From Pseudeuparius sepicola (Eukaryota; Arthropoda; Insecta; Coleoptera; Anthribidae): a stretch of 64,000 nt of DNA. Where the stretch lies: the NCBI GenBank assembly GCA_963920635.1, contig OY987299.1, forward strand, positions 125,613,373 through 125,677,372, given 5' to 3'. Below, one piece after another: positions 45,433 to 57,609 of this stretch. The notes beneath the pieces are model-generated. The model was not told the origin of the DNA, ran no database searches, and was given only the letters and a program-made list of their open reading frames with translations. The first letter of the stretch is position 1; each line of letters opens with the position of its first letter. The translations under genes were made by a program, and so were the position numbers.

Positions 45433-46146
45433 CCGACTTCACAAATTTGCCCGTATGCACATTTCAACTAAAATTTTAGAAATATTTTTCTCTTTCTAAA
45501 TTGAATTATCTTTGGATTTAGTGACAGTCAAGGCAAGGAATTTAAATCTCTTTAGATATGAATACATCATATCCTACATACATCATAACTTACTGTCACC
45601 GACTCCAAAGATAACTCAATTTAGAAAGAGAAAAATATTTCTAAAATTTTAGTTGAAATGTGGATACGGGCAAATTGGTGAAGTCGGTGTTATTTTCTTT
45701 AATTTTTTTTAAATTTTAGTGGAGTGTGCATATTTCTGAAGTCGGTTTTATTTTTTTTTTGTTAAAATTTTTTTATTTCTTATTTTTTATTGAACAATTA
45801 TCGAAATCGGTCCGATATTAAATTTCATCCCCTATTTTCCACCCTAACGGGTGGAATTTTTTCTTCAAATTTAAATGGGGCCACTCCTAACGTAATCTCT
45901 TTCTAATAAAAAGAGAATCATCGAAATCGGTCCAATATGAAATTTCATCAACTATTTGTCCACCCTTAGGGGTGGAATTTTTTCTTCAAATTTAAATGGG
46001 ACCATTCTGTAGGTATACCCTTTCAAATAAAAAAAGAATTGTCCAAATCGGTTTATAAATGACGGAGTTCTGAGGTAACAAACAAAAAAAATTAAAAAAG
46101 TACAACAGAATTGATAACCTCCTCCTTTTTTGAAGTCGGTTAAAAA
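45433..46146 (+). repeat. Dispersed repeat R2, copy 2, preceded by a palindrome
   Basis: 45433-45687 is a palindrome: CCGACTTCACAAATTTGCCC faces its complement around a GTGACAGT/ACTGTCAC stem. The tandem subunits follow at about 45801, 45921 and 46042, with the right end at 46146. Copy 1 (13126-13812) keeps only the right half of the palindrome and has four subunits. An outer inverted pair (ACACTCCACTAAAA at about 45391 and TTTTAGTGGAGTGTG at about 45714) surrounds the palindrome. Confidence 0.8.
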
Positions 46147-46692
46147 ACCACGACGTAATAATAATAATAATAATGTTTATTTCAGAATAATATGCACATA
46201 TAATATGTACATATAAAATAAATAATTTTTCTTAATAAACATGATGTTCCCCGCAGAAGCAAATACCTGAAATATTGTTTGTGTAGAGAAATATTATAAT
46301 TACTTACTTTATTATGAAAAAATGGGAGTTTCCAAAATAAAAAAGTTTAAATATCATACAGCATACATCCCCAAGCAAAAAACACCAAACCGCAAAACAG
46401 AAATAGAGTCCGCATACAATATTTAGCAAGCAACCGGTATGTACGCAATATATATCACATCTTACAAGTATTCATTTAGCATTTCGTACACACTTTGACA
46501 TCTTCAAATTGTTGATTTTTTTCATATATTCTCTACTGTGACTCAGTATCCACACCCTGAAAAACTTTGAAATTATATTACATTTATCGGAAAATTTTAT
46601 TCTTTATAAAAGTTTTTGCTGTCATGCCAACTCAAAACGTAGTTTTCAAAATTTGAATATCTCATTTTGTATATGGAAAGGTTCGAAAATAT
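46147..46692. other. Sequence starting with a (TAA)n run, no gene seen
   Basis: TAATAATAATAATAATAATG at 46154 followed by TTTATTTCAGAATAATATGC could be the 3' end of a non-LTR retrotransposon on the minus strand. The rest is AT-rich with nothing recognised. Confidence 0.35.
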
Positions 46693-47544
46693 CAGGGGCG
46701 TGCGGTGACATTTCAAGTAAGGGAAGCAATGTTTAAAAACTTACCTATTTGTAATGTAATTCGATTCTTCGATCACTTTTTGCAAATTCGTCAATGACGT
46801 CATCATAAAAACATCGATGCTCTAACATGTTCGGGAGAAGTATAGTCTCAATAGACAACAGCGATATCTGTGAAAGTCATTCATTCATTTTTGTGGTTAA
46901 ATTTTTCATAGGGGGTTTTGCCCTTCAGTCAGTAATTAATTGAAGCTTATCCGCTGTTGAAAATCCCTTTATTATTAAGGACCACACTACACATTCACAC
47001 ACACTCTTACTTAATTGTTCAACTTTAACATTTTCAACGTCAGTCCCGACAGCAAAAGTTGACGGTATTTGCATGTTCATGTCCGTATTGCATTGTCTTC
47101 CATATCGCCCGAGATACGACGCGCGCGACACACCAACGCAGATATCAAAACCAACTAAACTAAACAAGAACCTACTGCAACGATAGCTTCCACGCACGCT
47201 AAAACACGCGTTCTCATTCGCGTCAGCCAGTGCGGTGGAGGTGGAAAGTTCAATAACCTCTCGACTCGAACGCTACAGAAAAGCTAGCGGCCGGCATAGC
47301 TTACATTGTACTGTCGCTCGGTAGGATGGGCGCAGTCGGAGTCAACGCCACATTTGCTAGAAGCATGACATATTGTAGGTTTGATATATGATATATAAGA
47401 TAATTTTTAGCGTTTTTGATATACCTAGGTAACTAAACTAATTGCTTCCTGTTTAAAAATTCACAAATTACATTTTATCATTTTACATTGTTTTGGTTTA
47501 GGGGAAGCACTGCTCCCCTTGCTTCCATGGACTGCACGCCCCTG
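46693..47544. mobile_element. hAT-type MITE with 8-bp target duplication
   Basis: The ends are CAGGGGCGTGCGGTGACAT at 46693 and GACTGCACGCCCCTG ending at 47544. The flanks are perfect 8-bp repeats GAAAATAT at 46685-46692 and 47545-47552. The length is 852 bp. The interior has a GC-richer part (47090-47350) with no transposase; a 90-residue minus-strand frame at 46925-47197 has no recognised domain. Confidence 0.9.
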
Positions 47545-47599
47545 GAAAATATAAAGAAGGCTCGAAAGTAAAGCCCAAAAATGAAGTTTCAAGCTTCTA

Positions 47600-48503
47600 T
47601 TAGGTAATTAGTATAATTTATTTTAGAAAAAAATATATAACCACCTTGTATAGCAATAAAATGTATTCAATTTCTTATGTAGATTGTAATTTTAAACAAA
47701 AATGCCCTCTTGGTAATTTTTCATGTGTCATGGTTTCGTGGCAAATTTGATTTTTTGTATTATTTCGGGGTATTTCTGAAAAATTATCTAAAAAATTTGC
47801 TCCATAAGTTAACACTTAAAGTAGAAATAATGTGTTTGCTACCTGAAATAAAGTAACTTTTTCCAATAAACTCATTTAAGGCTATACTTTTGAAGATACA
47901 GGGTCTAAAACATTTAAGGAAGATAGAATTAAGGTTACGCTCTGTATCTTGAAAAGTAAAACCTTGAATGGGTAAGTTTATTGGGAAAAGTTACTGTATT
48001 TAAAGTAAAAAACACATTTTTTCTACTTTGAGTGTTACTTATGGAGAAAAGTTTTAAGTTAATTTTTCAGATGTAGGTACCCCGAAATAATACGAAAAAA
48101 TGAAATTTGCTATGAAACCATGACACATATGAAAAAATGCTAAGAGAACGTTTTTGTTTACAATTAAAATTTACATAAGAAATTGAATACATTTTATTGC
48201 TATACAAGGTGGTTCTATTATTTTTTTTAATAAATTATACTAATTACCCATTTCTACGCCACTGGTTGTTCAAGATGTTTGATATTAACTAACCCATGCC
48301 GTTATAACGTGTACCAAATAGGACTTAAATATCTCAACTAGTTTGTAAAATATTCAATAAATTCCACATATTTCTTGCAACTTTAACACCCTGTAACTTT
48401 TTTATAAGGCCTTAAAATGATATAGTTTATAGAAGAAAGTGCGGTTATTTTTTGGTTTTCTATCACCTGTTGAAGTGTTGCTGATTAAAACTGAATCACC
48501 CTG
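47600..48503. mobile_element. CAGGGTG palindromic element, truncated second copy
   Basis: It matches 19737-20652 closely, for example TAGGTAATTAGTATAATT and TTCTATCACCTGTTGAAGTG. It lacks the first ~260 bp of the left arm and a TA-type left end. The right end CACCCTG at 48503 is intact and followed by TA. Confidence 0.85.
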
Positions 48504-49611
48504 TATATTACATTCAGTAATAATTGCACAAATTTTGAGCTGTCGGAAAACAGTTTACGGATGCTAATTAATTTTACACCTCTCCGAGCGTCCCAGTGCC
48601 AGATGTCCCGACCGCTGTTGGGTTGACTCTATAGTGGCTCTCTGTCACTAAAATACAACTCAATCTGAAAATATCAACCTTCCGAAAACTGTTGCACTTT
48701 TCTGTTGCCAGTTTTCCGACTATAAACTGATAGAGACATTGTCAGTTCTCCATTTTGTAAATATATAGTTTTAATTCCGTTTTAAAACCTTGGACTGAAT
48801 AACTTGTAGAGGTGATAGTATATAATTATATCATTTATATATGCAAAAAGAAAATGATGTTTTCAAGAGGCTGGTGTAATACTTAGGCGGTGATATCAGA
48901 TTGATATTTCTTACACTGCGTTCATGAATGTTGTGGCGATAATAGATCTTGTTGTAAAGATAAGCAGATGTTTTCTAAACTATGATATCTTGATAAAAAT
49001 ATAACAATGCAAAAGTCGACGTTGTTTCATTGTTAGCGATTTAATTTCTTTCAGTTCACCTTTTATACATTATCAAATGCTTTAAACCTCCTAAAAAAAC
49101 ATCTACTCTACCAAAATTGTCATGGCCTCAAGAGAAAGAAACTATGTGGGTATGGGGTTGCATAAATGGCCTATTAGACTCGGTTCAAAAGCAAACACCG
49201 ACGAATGATTGACGGATATAACGTTATTTCTCTGAGGATATAACAGACCTTCGCTAGCTACTGTATTTGCCTGAATAGGAATGATTTCTTCTAATTTCAA
49301 CCTATGACAACTGGCATATTTTCTTAGTGCTAAAATTCCAATGACGGAAAAAGGTTATAAGTTATTGAAAATGAAACCCTAGATTTACTAAATATCTCCT
49401 GGAAACCTACGAAGGCTTCTTTTGATTGAAAATAGCAAATCAACATTTTTTAGAAGTCAAGAGGTTAATGAGAAATCAAGCCATATCTAATATTATCTTT
49501 TTCGGTTAGGAGCGAGGTCAAGAGGGTACCTATGTTCTTGACACTTTAAAAAAATTGAAAATAAAAAAACCTTTTTAAAAACAAGCTTTTATTTAAGCCA
49601 TGCACTAAAAC
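48504..49611. other. Unique sequence, no gene seen
   Basis: A GC-richer patch lies at 48580-48660 (GACCGCTGTTGGGTTGACTC). The remainder is AT-rich without recognised features. Confidence 0.3.
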
Positions 49612-49851
49612 GAATAAAATAAGTTTAGGTTTTCGTTAAGATAATTCAATTCCAAATTCGACAAGTTTTTGCAAATTGAAAAGCTTGTCGCGCGAAATGT
49701 TGATGAAAGTAGGTACCAATTAATTTTATTGCACAGTGATTGGGTGATAAGCAAGTACCTACAGTTCGCGCAACAAGCTTTTCAATTTGCAAAAACTTGT
49801 CGCAATTTGGAATTGAATTATCTTAACGAAAACCTAAACTTATCTCATTCG
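49612..49851. repeat. Small palindrome, ~100-bp arms
   Basis: ATAAGTTTAGGTTTTCGTTA at about 49619 faces its complement ending near 49847. The inner arms contain GACAAGTTTTTGCAAATTGA. The loop is about 50 bp. A MITE is likely but no target duplication is evident. Confidence 0.8.
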
Positions 49852-49910
49852 TTTATAGTTTTTAGTACCTATTTGATTCCCATATCAGGAGGGTGGTAAA
49901 GAAATTTAGT

Positions 49911-50285
49911 CCGCCATCTTGGTGCATCCGCTATATTGGATTTCGTATGGAGTCATTCACCTTATTGTTTTCTACCCGTCGAGCCCTTTCATCTGATACC
50001 CATGTTGGGTATCAAGTAGGTAATCCGCCATCTTGGAGCGGCGGCCATATTGAATTTAGTGTGATGTCACTAACTTTATCGTTTTCTACTCTTCAAGCCC
50101 TTTAATTTTATACCCATATTAAGAGGGTTGACAAAAAATATATCATCCGCCATCTTGGAGCGGGGCCAATTTGGAAGGATTGCAATATTGAGTATTGCAT
50201 ATTGTATTGTCACCGGAACTAAAGGTGTATGCAAAATTTCAGCTCAATCGGATGTCAGGAAGTGGTTCTAAGTCAGCTTGCGCAC
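49911..50285 (+). repeat. ~120-bp tandem repeat with CCGCCATCTTGG boxes
   Basis: Units begin near 49911, 50027 and 50149 with CCGCCATCTTGG, followed by GGCCATATTGAATTT-like, GTTTTCTACTCTTCAAGCCC and ATACCCAT boxes. The block runs into AATTTCAGCTCAATCGGATG and ACACACATAC, a tail type common at the ends of arthropod repeats. The third unit is incomplete. Confidence 0.75.
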
Positions 50286-50294
50286 ACATACATA

Positions 50295-50720
50295 CAGTGT
50301 GTCCCCAGATGAGGTACCGCACTCTTGTAAAGTTTCTTTTATTTGATTTGTCGAGAAAAGTCATTCTTCATAAAAAGTTTTGCTTGTTCCTAAAATAGGA
50401 TTGGCATGGAAAAAGTTAACATTACTTATACTGGGTGATCAGAAAATTGAAAAAACGTTAATTAACATAAGAGTAAACTGCCTCTATTTGTAGAGATAGT
50501 GAAAAAAGTTATGAAGAAAATTTGTTCAGTGTGTTAAGTTACTTAGGTGTACAAAATTTTAAAGTGTACGGCAATTTTCTGGTCACCCAGTATAAGTAAT
50601 GTTAACTTCTTCCATGCCAATCTTATTTTAAGAACAAGGAAAACTTTTTATCGAGAATGACTTTTTCTCGAAAAATCAAATAGGTATAAAAAAAACTTTA
50701 CAAGAGTGCGGTACACACTG
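50295..50720. mobile_element. CAGTGTGTCCCC palindromic MITE
   Basis: The left end CAGTGTGTCCCCAGATGAGG and the right end CGGTACACACTG are inverted, but the right tip lost about 11 bp. The arms are about 170 bp. A second end-like pair, TATACTGGGTGATC and its complement (50429 and 50585), lies inside, as if a smaller element sits in the larger one. The flanks are TA. Confidence 0.8.
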
Positions 50721-52410
50721 TATACTAACAGGGCAAGTTGGCAAGTTAAATAAAACCTTGCAAAAATATAAACGATTTTTCGTTAAAAGATACCTAGTTG
50801 CATAAAATTAGTTTATTTTCTAGGGAAATTCTACAATAAGAGAAATTCCATTTATTTATTTTTATTTATGATAATCAGTAGATCGCTTTTCTTATAACAT
50901 ATTTTATGACCTTCTTGAAAGAATAGCGTTTTGCATAAGAATTTCCTGTTCTTTGAGGCTGACGCCCAAACAACTATCTTAATTAATCCGATGTGACCGT
51001 CAGTACTCTGATCTGTGATTCATCAACAACAAAAAAAAAACGAAAACATAAGCTAACAATCAATCACCACCATTAATATATTATCTACACTAATTTGGAA
51101 TTTGGTAACAGAATATCATGGTAAATATTTTCGAGCACTCTGCTATACTTTGATAAGCTAATTTAGATTGTGTCACGTTGGCTTTATACAACGTTTTCTG
51201 GTCTGGATCACCTTATTATGGGTCAACTAACCGTCTATTAGATATAATCCACTCTGGACCCTGTCCGCCGAGGCTCTCTTAATTCACTGAACAGGAAATT
51301 TTATTTAACGAAACGTGAGTGTTCACATGCTTATCTTGAACAAGATGTACAGGACGGTCGGCTTTTAGTTATGTCTAAAAACCAATATTATTGTCAATAT
51401 TTTCATTTTTTAGGAAGCTTTGAAAGAAGAATCATATCCAGCCAACATATTTTTTTGCTCTATTTTGAAAATAATATTCCTTGAAACTACATGCAAAACA
51501 AGCAACCATCAAAAACCGAAGCAATGCTCAGAACGTCTGTAGGCAGTCATATTTATGTGAATTGATGTAAACTCCTACTATTTGTGTTTTAATTTTATTT
51601 GTTCTTAAGTCGTCAATCTTTATGTGCATACAATTATGAGGTGTTTACTTTAGATATCGTCCGTTAAGTGTGAATTTAGAATCGTTTATATTTAGTTATT
51701 TACATGCGTACGCAGTAAAATTATTTTATTACATTCAAGGATGGTGTCTTTGTCTTTAAAAGTAAAAAAATGTGCGACGGTCAAGTACAGGAACATAATA
51801 TTTTTGTTGCAATTTTTGAGAGGGCTAATTTAAAGTGACAAATAGATTGTAAGCTCCCAATATGGCAAACGCCCTAGATCAAAGAGTCCCTATGCAATTG
51901 TTTGATCGGCTGTTATATCAAAGCAATTGTAGATATAAACACTGCAATGAGCAATAATTGTCGCTTTGATGTCAAACAAAATGCCAGGCTCTTTGATCTT
52001 TACCAGTTTGCTACATAGAGTGTACAAAATTAATTGTTGATTTTTTGCACTGAATTATTATCAGGTTCAATTATTATTGATCCTCGGTTTATTTTGTAAT
52101 GTATAGCCAATGTCTTTGGTTTCTGCAGTTAAGCATCTCAAGTTTCAATGTCCACCCTGTCCCATGCGATACGAATGTAAAATAAACAAGTGATGATAAA
52201 CGCTTATCAACCATAAACATTATTTTTCACTGCCTATGCTGAAATTTTGAACTGTAAAACTTTGAGTATGGAAAATGCGTTAAATTATCACCCTGGCAAG
52301 CAAATTATTGCATGAAATTTCGTATTTTACTAAGTAGACTTTTTTACCAAGAAGAAAAATAATATCAACGGTGAAATTGTTTACGTTTTGTTATAAATGA
52401 CAAATACACG
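50721..52410. other. AT-rich unique sequence, no gene seen
   Basis: Only short chance frames. An (A)n and TTATTTTTATTTATG run near 50850. No repeat that I can pair within the window. Confidence 0.3.
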
Positions 52411-53671
52411 CAGGGTGTCTACTTTTAAGTGTATACAAATCGATAAAAATGTATTTTGTGAGATATTTTCAAAAACCTTTTTTTGCTCGAAAGGTCTTCA
52501 AAAAACGCTTCTTTTGAGGTTTTTACTTTTGTCAAAATGCAAATCCAGGGACGGCTACAATTTTTTTATACCCCGATTTTCACAAAAATCATTTAGCGAT
52601 TTTTTTATTTAAAATTTGACACAACAGCGTTAATCAGGACACCCCAAAACCCCCATTTACTAAATTTGAACAAAAAATGTAGAGAGTGTTCGGTTCTACA
52701 CCGTGTTAAAGTTGAGCAAAATAGGGACTTCAAAGGCACCTGGCGAGTCAAGCGTGCCATGGAATTATTTCAAAACAGTGGAAGAATTAACAGGACCACC
52801 CAAAGTGTTAATGGAAGAAATTGCAAGAAGAAATATACAGGATGTTTTTCTCTACAGCGTCTCAAATTTCCGATTTTTTCGAATTTTATGCTGGTCAGGT
52901 TTGCCTTGGATTGTTGAAACAATGTTACTAAATGTAAAATAAATTAAATTAAAAAAATATATAAAGAGTCATTCAGTCATTTCCCTTGTGTTTTCGAACA
53001 ATATTCTAGTTTTTTGTTAGGTAATAATTTTAAAAAATCTGTCCAGACAGTTTAAATTCTTAATAAAAATATTCGCAAAAATCAGATCTGCCATAGAAAT
53101 TAAAAAATAAGTCAATACAATAAATGTAAAATTTAATTTATCTTACATTTAGTAACATTGTTTCAATAATCCAAGGCAAACCTGACCAGCATAAAATTCG
53201 AAAAAAATCTGAAATTTGAGACGCTGTAGAGAAAAACATCCTGTATATTTCTTCTTGCAATTTCTTCCATCAACACTTTGGGTGGTCCTGTTAATTCCTC
53301 TACTGTTTTGAAATAATTCCATGGCACGCTTGACTCGCCAGGTGCCTTTAAAGTCCCTATTTTGCTCAACTTTAACACGGTGTAGAACCGAACGCCCTCT
53401 ACATTTTTTGTTCAAATTTAGTATATGGGGGTTTTGGAGCGTCCTGATTAACGCTGTTATGTCAGATTTTAAATAAAAAAATCGCTAAATGGTTTTTGTG
53501 GAAATCGGGTTATACAAAAACCGTAGCCGTCCCTAGATTTGCATTTTGACAGAAGTAAACACGTCAAAAGAAGCGTTTTTTGAAGACCTTTCGAACAAAA
53601 AAAAGGTTTTTGAAAATATCTCACAAATACATTTTTTATCGATTTGTATACACTTAAAAGTAGACACCCTG
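52411..53671. mobile_element. CAGGGTGTCTAC palindromic element, complete copy
   Basis: It starts CAGGGTGTCTACTTTTAAGT and ends with the complement at 53671. The arms are about 530 bp around an AT-rich core (52940-53150). The left flank is CG instead of TA, the right is TA. The arms share sequence with 23671-24849 and with the cut copy at 63571. Confidence 0.85.
52703..52942 (+). other. Open frame in the palindrome arm, conserved between copies
   Basis: A 79-codon frame opens MLKLSKIGTSKAPGESSVPW, then NYFKTVEELTGPPKVLMEEI and ARRNIQDVFLYSVSNF. The matching frame is open in the right arm (minus strand, to 53378) and in the copy at 63838-64000. In the related element at 23671 the aligned arm reads SVPWNPLKTVECSTGPLKVL, with similar residues despite DNA change. 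I recognise no domain. It may be a leftover of the element's gene or simply a slow-changing DNA segment. Confidence 0.35.
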
Positions 53672-55468
53672 TATATGACTGAACTGTTGAAACCAATGGC
53701 GTCGAAAGGTACAAACTGACCTGCATACCATGCGAGATTTTATGCCGTCATTTGCGTAAATTTTATTAGAAAATTATGAGTTAACTCACTCGTTCAGTCT
53801 TTATGATGTCTGGAACTTTGAAATAAAAGATAACAGAAAATATCTATATGACGTTTTGTGTGAATTTAAATTATCAAAGTTTTAAAATACTCTTTGAAAC
53901 TTGCTAACGAACTTTTATTATAGACTGAGTTTGGAATTCGACGGGAGTATAGAGTATGCAACTAAAAGTAGGTAACGATAATAAAGTTGAAATTCAAATT
54001 ACTCTCATCGGTTTGCATCCATTGCGGTGTGATTTATTTTATTTCTGACAATTCAGGAGAGAATAAATATTTACTCTAGATCGAGCTCTAGATAACAACA
54101 CTAACTGCAACAAATAAATTGTATGTTCCGTTATTCCCAGACTTATTAGTAGAGTTTTTATATAGCAGTGCCATAGTCAAGATTCCTTTGACTCTTGAAC
54201 AGTTATATAGGTATATCACGAATCTCCCAACCATAGCTCCCACACATATGCTAAACATACCGAGCTCCAGAAACAAAAAGCTATAAATCTGTAAACTTAC
54301 AAATCAAATCAAATCAACCTCGCTGGCAACACGCTGCAAATTGCCACAGCTTTCCACTCATGAATAAGTAAGTAGGTATAGGACCTCTTTGTCGTCTAAA
54401 TTCCTACACACACAACACAAGTTGTAGAAGAATTTTGAACTCGATAACTTTGTAAAAAAACACTGTTCTAAGGAAGCCACTACACTTATTTCTATCACCA
54501 CTGCAGAGGAAACAACAAGGACCGGTCTAAAAAATTTAAAAAATAACTTATGTGAAATTATCCCACCAAGTAGATTCTCTAACTGAAACTGTTAATAGCC
54601 GGTTTAAACTGAAAAGTTTAGAGTAAATGTTGCGGGAGGCAGAACTCGAGAGTTTGCAGGGGAATTGCATTAATTTTAAGGGAAATTACTTCTCCAGTGG
54701 TTCGAAGCGATTGCACCTGCGGACCGTGCTTCCATTGCGAAGGCTTGTCGCTGGGGAAATATAAAATTTAAAGGAATTCAGACAAAAATATAGATGTGAG
54801 GATTTTTATAGAGCAATGTGCATTTTTGCTCAGTCAAGAGATTGTTATTGATAATTTTGTACTTAAGTAAATTTAAGGAATGAGATATTAAGTACTTATC
54901 CGAGATATCTTTTGAATGAGAATTTTTCAAGTTTCGTTATCTTTTTAACTTAACGTTATATATTAGATTGGGTGCTCGGTGAGGGGTTAAGTACTTCTAC
55001 ATCACTACGTGAGTGAAAATATTTCTTTCGGATAAAAAAAGATTTGCTGAGAAGGTTTAAAGTAAAAACCGAGGTAAAAACAAATTTATATCTACTTCTA
55101 ATTTGGAATAAGTAGGTACCTACATAATATGACGATTCTAATTGCTTTTGTCCAAAATCGCTCTACGGGATACCTGCATCCTACATGTTATGTTTCTGGA
55201 GACTTAGATCCAAGCTTAGATCTATCCACTTGTAAACATATACCTCGAAACACATCTATATGTATTTTGAGTCAAGAAATTAAATATTGAGAGTTTGGGA
55301 GCGATGGCGATAAAAGTCAATTTACTGCTACTTACTTAATGGATTAAAAAAAAAGAGATTTGACAGTACATTTACAGTGTATTTGATCGCGCAAAGAAAG
55401 GAAATTTTGAAGTAGGTCGGTACATATGTTTTTTTTAATACAATGTGATATCAAGCAATATAATACGT
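53672..55468. other. Mostly unique sequence, no gene seen
   Basis: A patch at about 54610-54770 is GC-richer and unique (GAAGCGATTGCACCTGCGGA). The rest is AT-rich with chance frames. Confidence 0.3.
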
Positions 55469-56030
55469 AGTTATTTATGTACCAAGGCACTGAAGTTCAA
55501 CTTTTTATGACTTATGTGGAATTTAGTTGCCGAGGCCTCCGGCCGAGGTACATATTATATATTTTTTGAAATCGAAAAAAAATGTTTTATTCGGCAAAAT
55601 ATAATCATAAGGGACCACCCGTCCATGAATCGACTGCGCGCGGCGTTGCTTGACTTTGACGGTCGCCCTACCTAGGTCAAGTATGACAAGGCACGGCGCT
55701 TCCCAACAGAAACTCCAAACTACTGCCTGTTGTGCAGCCTCCATGAAAAATAAATTGATATGTAAGCCTACTAAAATATTTATTGTGAAAGAATGCGCTG
55801 CTATAGGTAACAATTTCGCAATGTACCTATACGAAAAGTTAAATGGGCCTTTATTTGCCGGGTTTTGAATATTTGTTCACTTTTGACGGGCGAGGGCTCC
55901 GCGTCTGACGTTTGATGTTTACATCTCGCCAAGGCCTATACTTATTGAAAAAATCGTACAATAATGGGCTGAGCTTCTAATGACGATTTTGAGACACTTC
56001 ACTTGCCGACTTCAAGAAAAAAATATTTCA
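55469..56030 (+). repeat. Long dispersed duplication D2, copy 1
   Basis: Matches 58752-59360 over about 560 bp. It starts AGTTATTTATGTACCAAGGC and includes CTGCGCGCGGCGTTGCTTGA, GTTTTGAATATTTG and CGTCTGACGTTTGATGTTTA. The opening hairpin (GAGGCCTCCGGCCGAGG) has lost one arm here. No coding is recognised; the 96-residue minus-strand frame is not maintained in copy 2. Confidence 0.8.
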
Positions 56031-56739
56031 AATTCTTAGCAGTTGATAGGTATCTGCCTTGAAGATTAAATTTACTTTAAATCAATATCTACACAACGAA
56101 TCAAAAGAGCAGGGCAAAGCAGGAACTCAAATTTCGAATAATTTTTCAAAAAAATGCAGACAGACAGTTTTCAGCCTAGTTTTCAACTAATATTGTAGAC
56201 TCGATTGTATAGATATTAAGTTACTAATGTGGGAGTATTTTCAGGAGTCTGGTTTTCTTTTTATTTTTGATTTTTTCCTGAAAATTACAGAAATTAGGTA
56301 GGTACCTACCTATTATTTTAAATGCAATGAAACTAGTAAAATCGCGTAATAAAACACCCTCGAAAATATACCTGCAGTTGCTCAATTTTTAATTAAACTA
56401 ATAACTAAAACATTTTTTCTGCTAACGAAAAATTGATTTTTCAAGTCTGTGGTTTCAAATAAGTAGCAACCCTAGGTACCGCATTTACTGATATAGCTAT
56501 TATCTCAATTAAATTATTGTTGTAAAAAGTATGTCGAGATGGATTTACAATTCGTGATTAGAAATTTATTTTTTATCTGCATAGTTTTCTCTGATAAGAC
56601 GGATCACTCGAAAACGCATTCAGACGAATAAACCGATTCACTGCTTCGTCGTCTCTTTATTTACTTACAACTAAAACAATAGGCACAATGTTTTCATTGT
56701 TTACCATAATAATATACTCTATCAGCGTTAGCATGTAGC
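56031..56739. other. AT-rich sequence, no gene seen
   Basis: Contains a TAGGTAGGTACCTACCTA palindrome at about 56296-56313, a word common in this window. Nothing else is supported. Confidence 0.3.
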
Positions 56740-57330
56740 ATGTGCCTCCCGAGTTCGCGATAATAAAGCGCGCATCAGTAGCTCGCCGCTCCAAACCAAA
56801 TCAATGTTTATCCTTTTAATTATTAAAGTATACAGTTGCAGCAGGTGCGCGCAATAAAAATAGCCGAAAAATCGTTTCTATCACACGCCACTTACCCGAT
56901 CGGAAGCGTCGCAGTCCCACACAGCTCGGGGAAAATACAATTATTGTTGGGTCACTGGGGGGAGTGCCGTCGCAGGAGGCCGCGAACGAAAAAAAAAAGT
57001 GAAGAGCGCGCCGCGAGATCGCGTAGGCCGTGGCGAGCCGGCCCTGCCGCCTTCCTTTTCCTCGGGCGCCGATTTCAAAACTGCGCGGCCGGCGCGCGGC
57101 TGCCGCCTACGTCACGACGTGTCCGTATCGGCGGCCCGCCGACAGCGTTGCCATGCCGGCATGGGAACGTCGGGTCAAGGATTTCTTATTGGAGAAAAGT
57201 TAAGATAAATTACACCTATAGGAGAGCATATAAAACAACCAGCAGTACAACTCCCCCTGGCGGGAAAATTCTGCGCACCTGTTCGCGCAGCCGCCATTTG
57301 GGAATAGATTCTGTCAAATGGATGCAGTGT
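56740..57330. promoter_or_regulatory. GC-rich unique island, possible conserved non-coding element or promoter
   Basis: 56740-56930 mixes GC-rich sequence with ATCAATGTTTATCC and TTTTAATTATTAAAG homeodomain-like cores. 56960-57180 is extremely CpG-rich (GCGCGGCCGGCGCGCGGCTG). A 168-codon frame at 56836-57342 exists but starts without an ATG and is arginine-rich throughout, as expected from composition. A CpG-island promoter is possible. Confidence 0.35.
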
Positions 57331-57609
57331 CGGGGCGATTGAGCAGTTATTTTTTGGCTGTGTGAGAGATATTACAGTGCCGTGGAGTGTGCTTTTTTGT
57401 AAATTGTGCTTTGAGCTAGTATCTTTAAATAAATAATCCCAGGAAGGAGTCAAAGCTGCTTGCTCTTACCTACCACGCACTATAATGTACTTTACTAATA
57501 GTACTCTGTATTTCTGAATTGATTTTCCCGACTACACCTCTAACTTCCATTCCCCCAATATGGCTCAAGGTCATTGAATTTGCGGATGATTTCTCAAGGT
57601 AACTAGGCA

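Noticed and set aside
55523..55813. 96-codon minus-strand frame in duplication D2
   Set aside because: The duplicate copy at 58752-59360 breaks the frame, so it is not under coding constraint.
56836..57342. 168-codon open frame, the longest in the window
   Set aside because: It starts at TTG with no ATG, is rich in Arg/Ala/Pro as expected from a CpG-rich island, and shows no recognisable domain.
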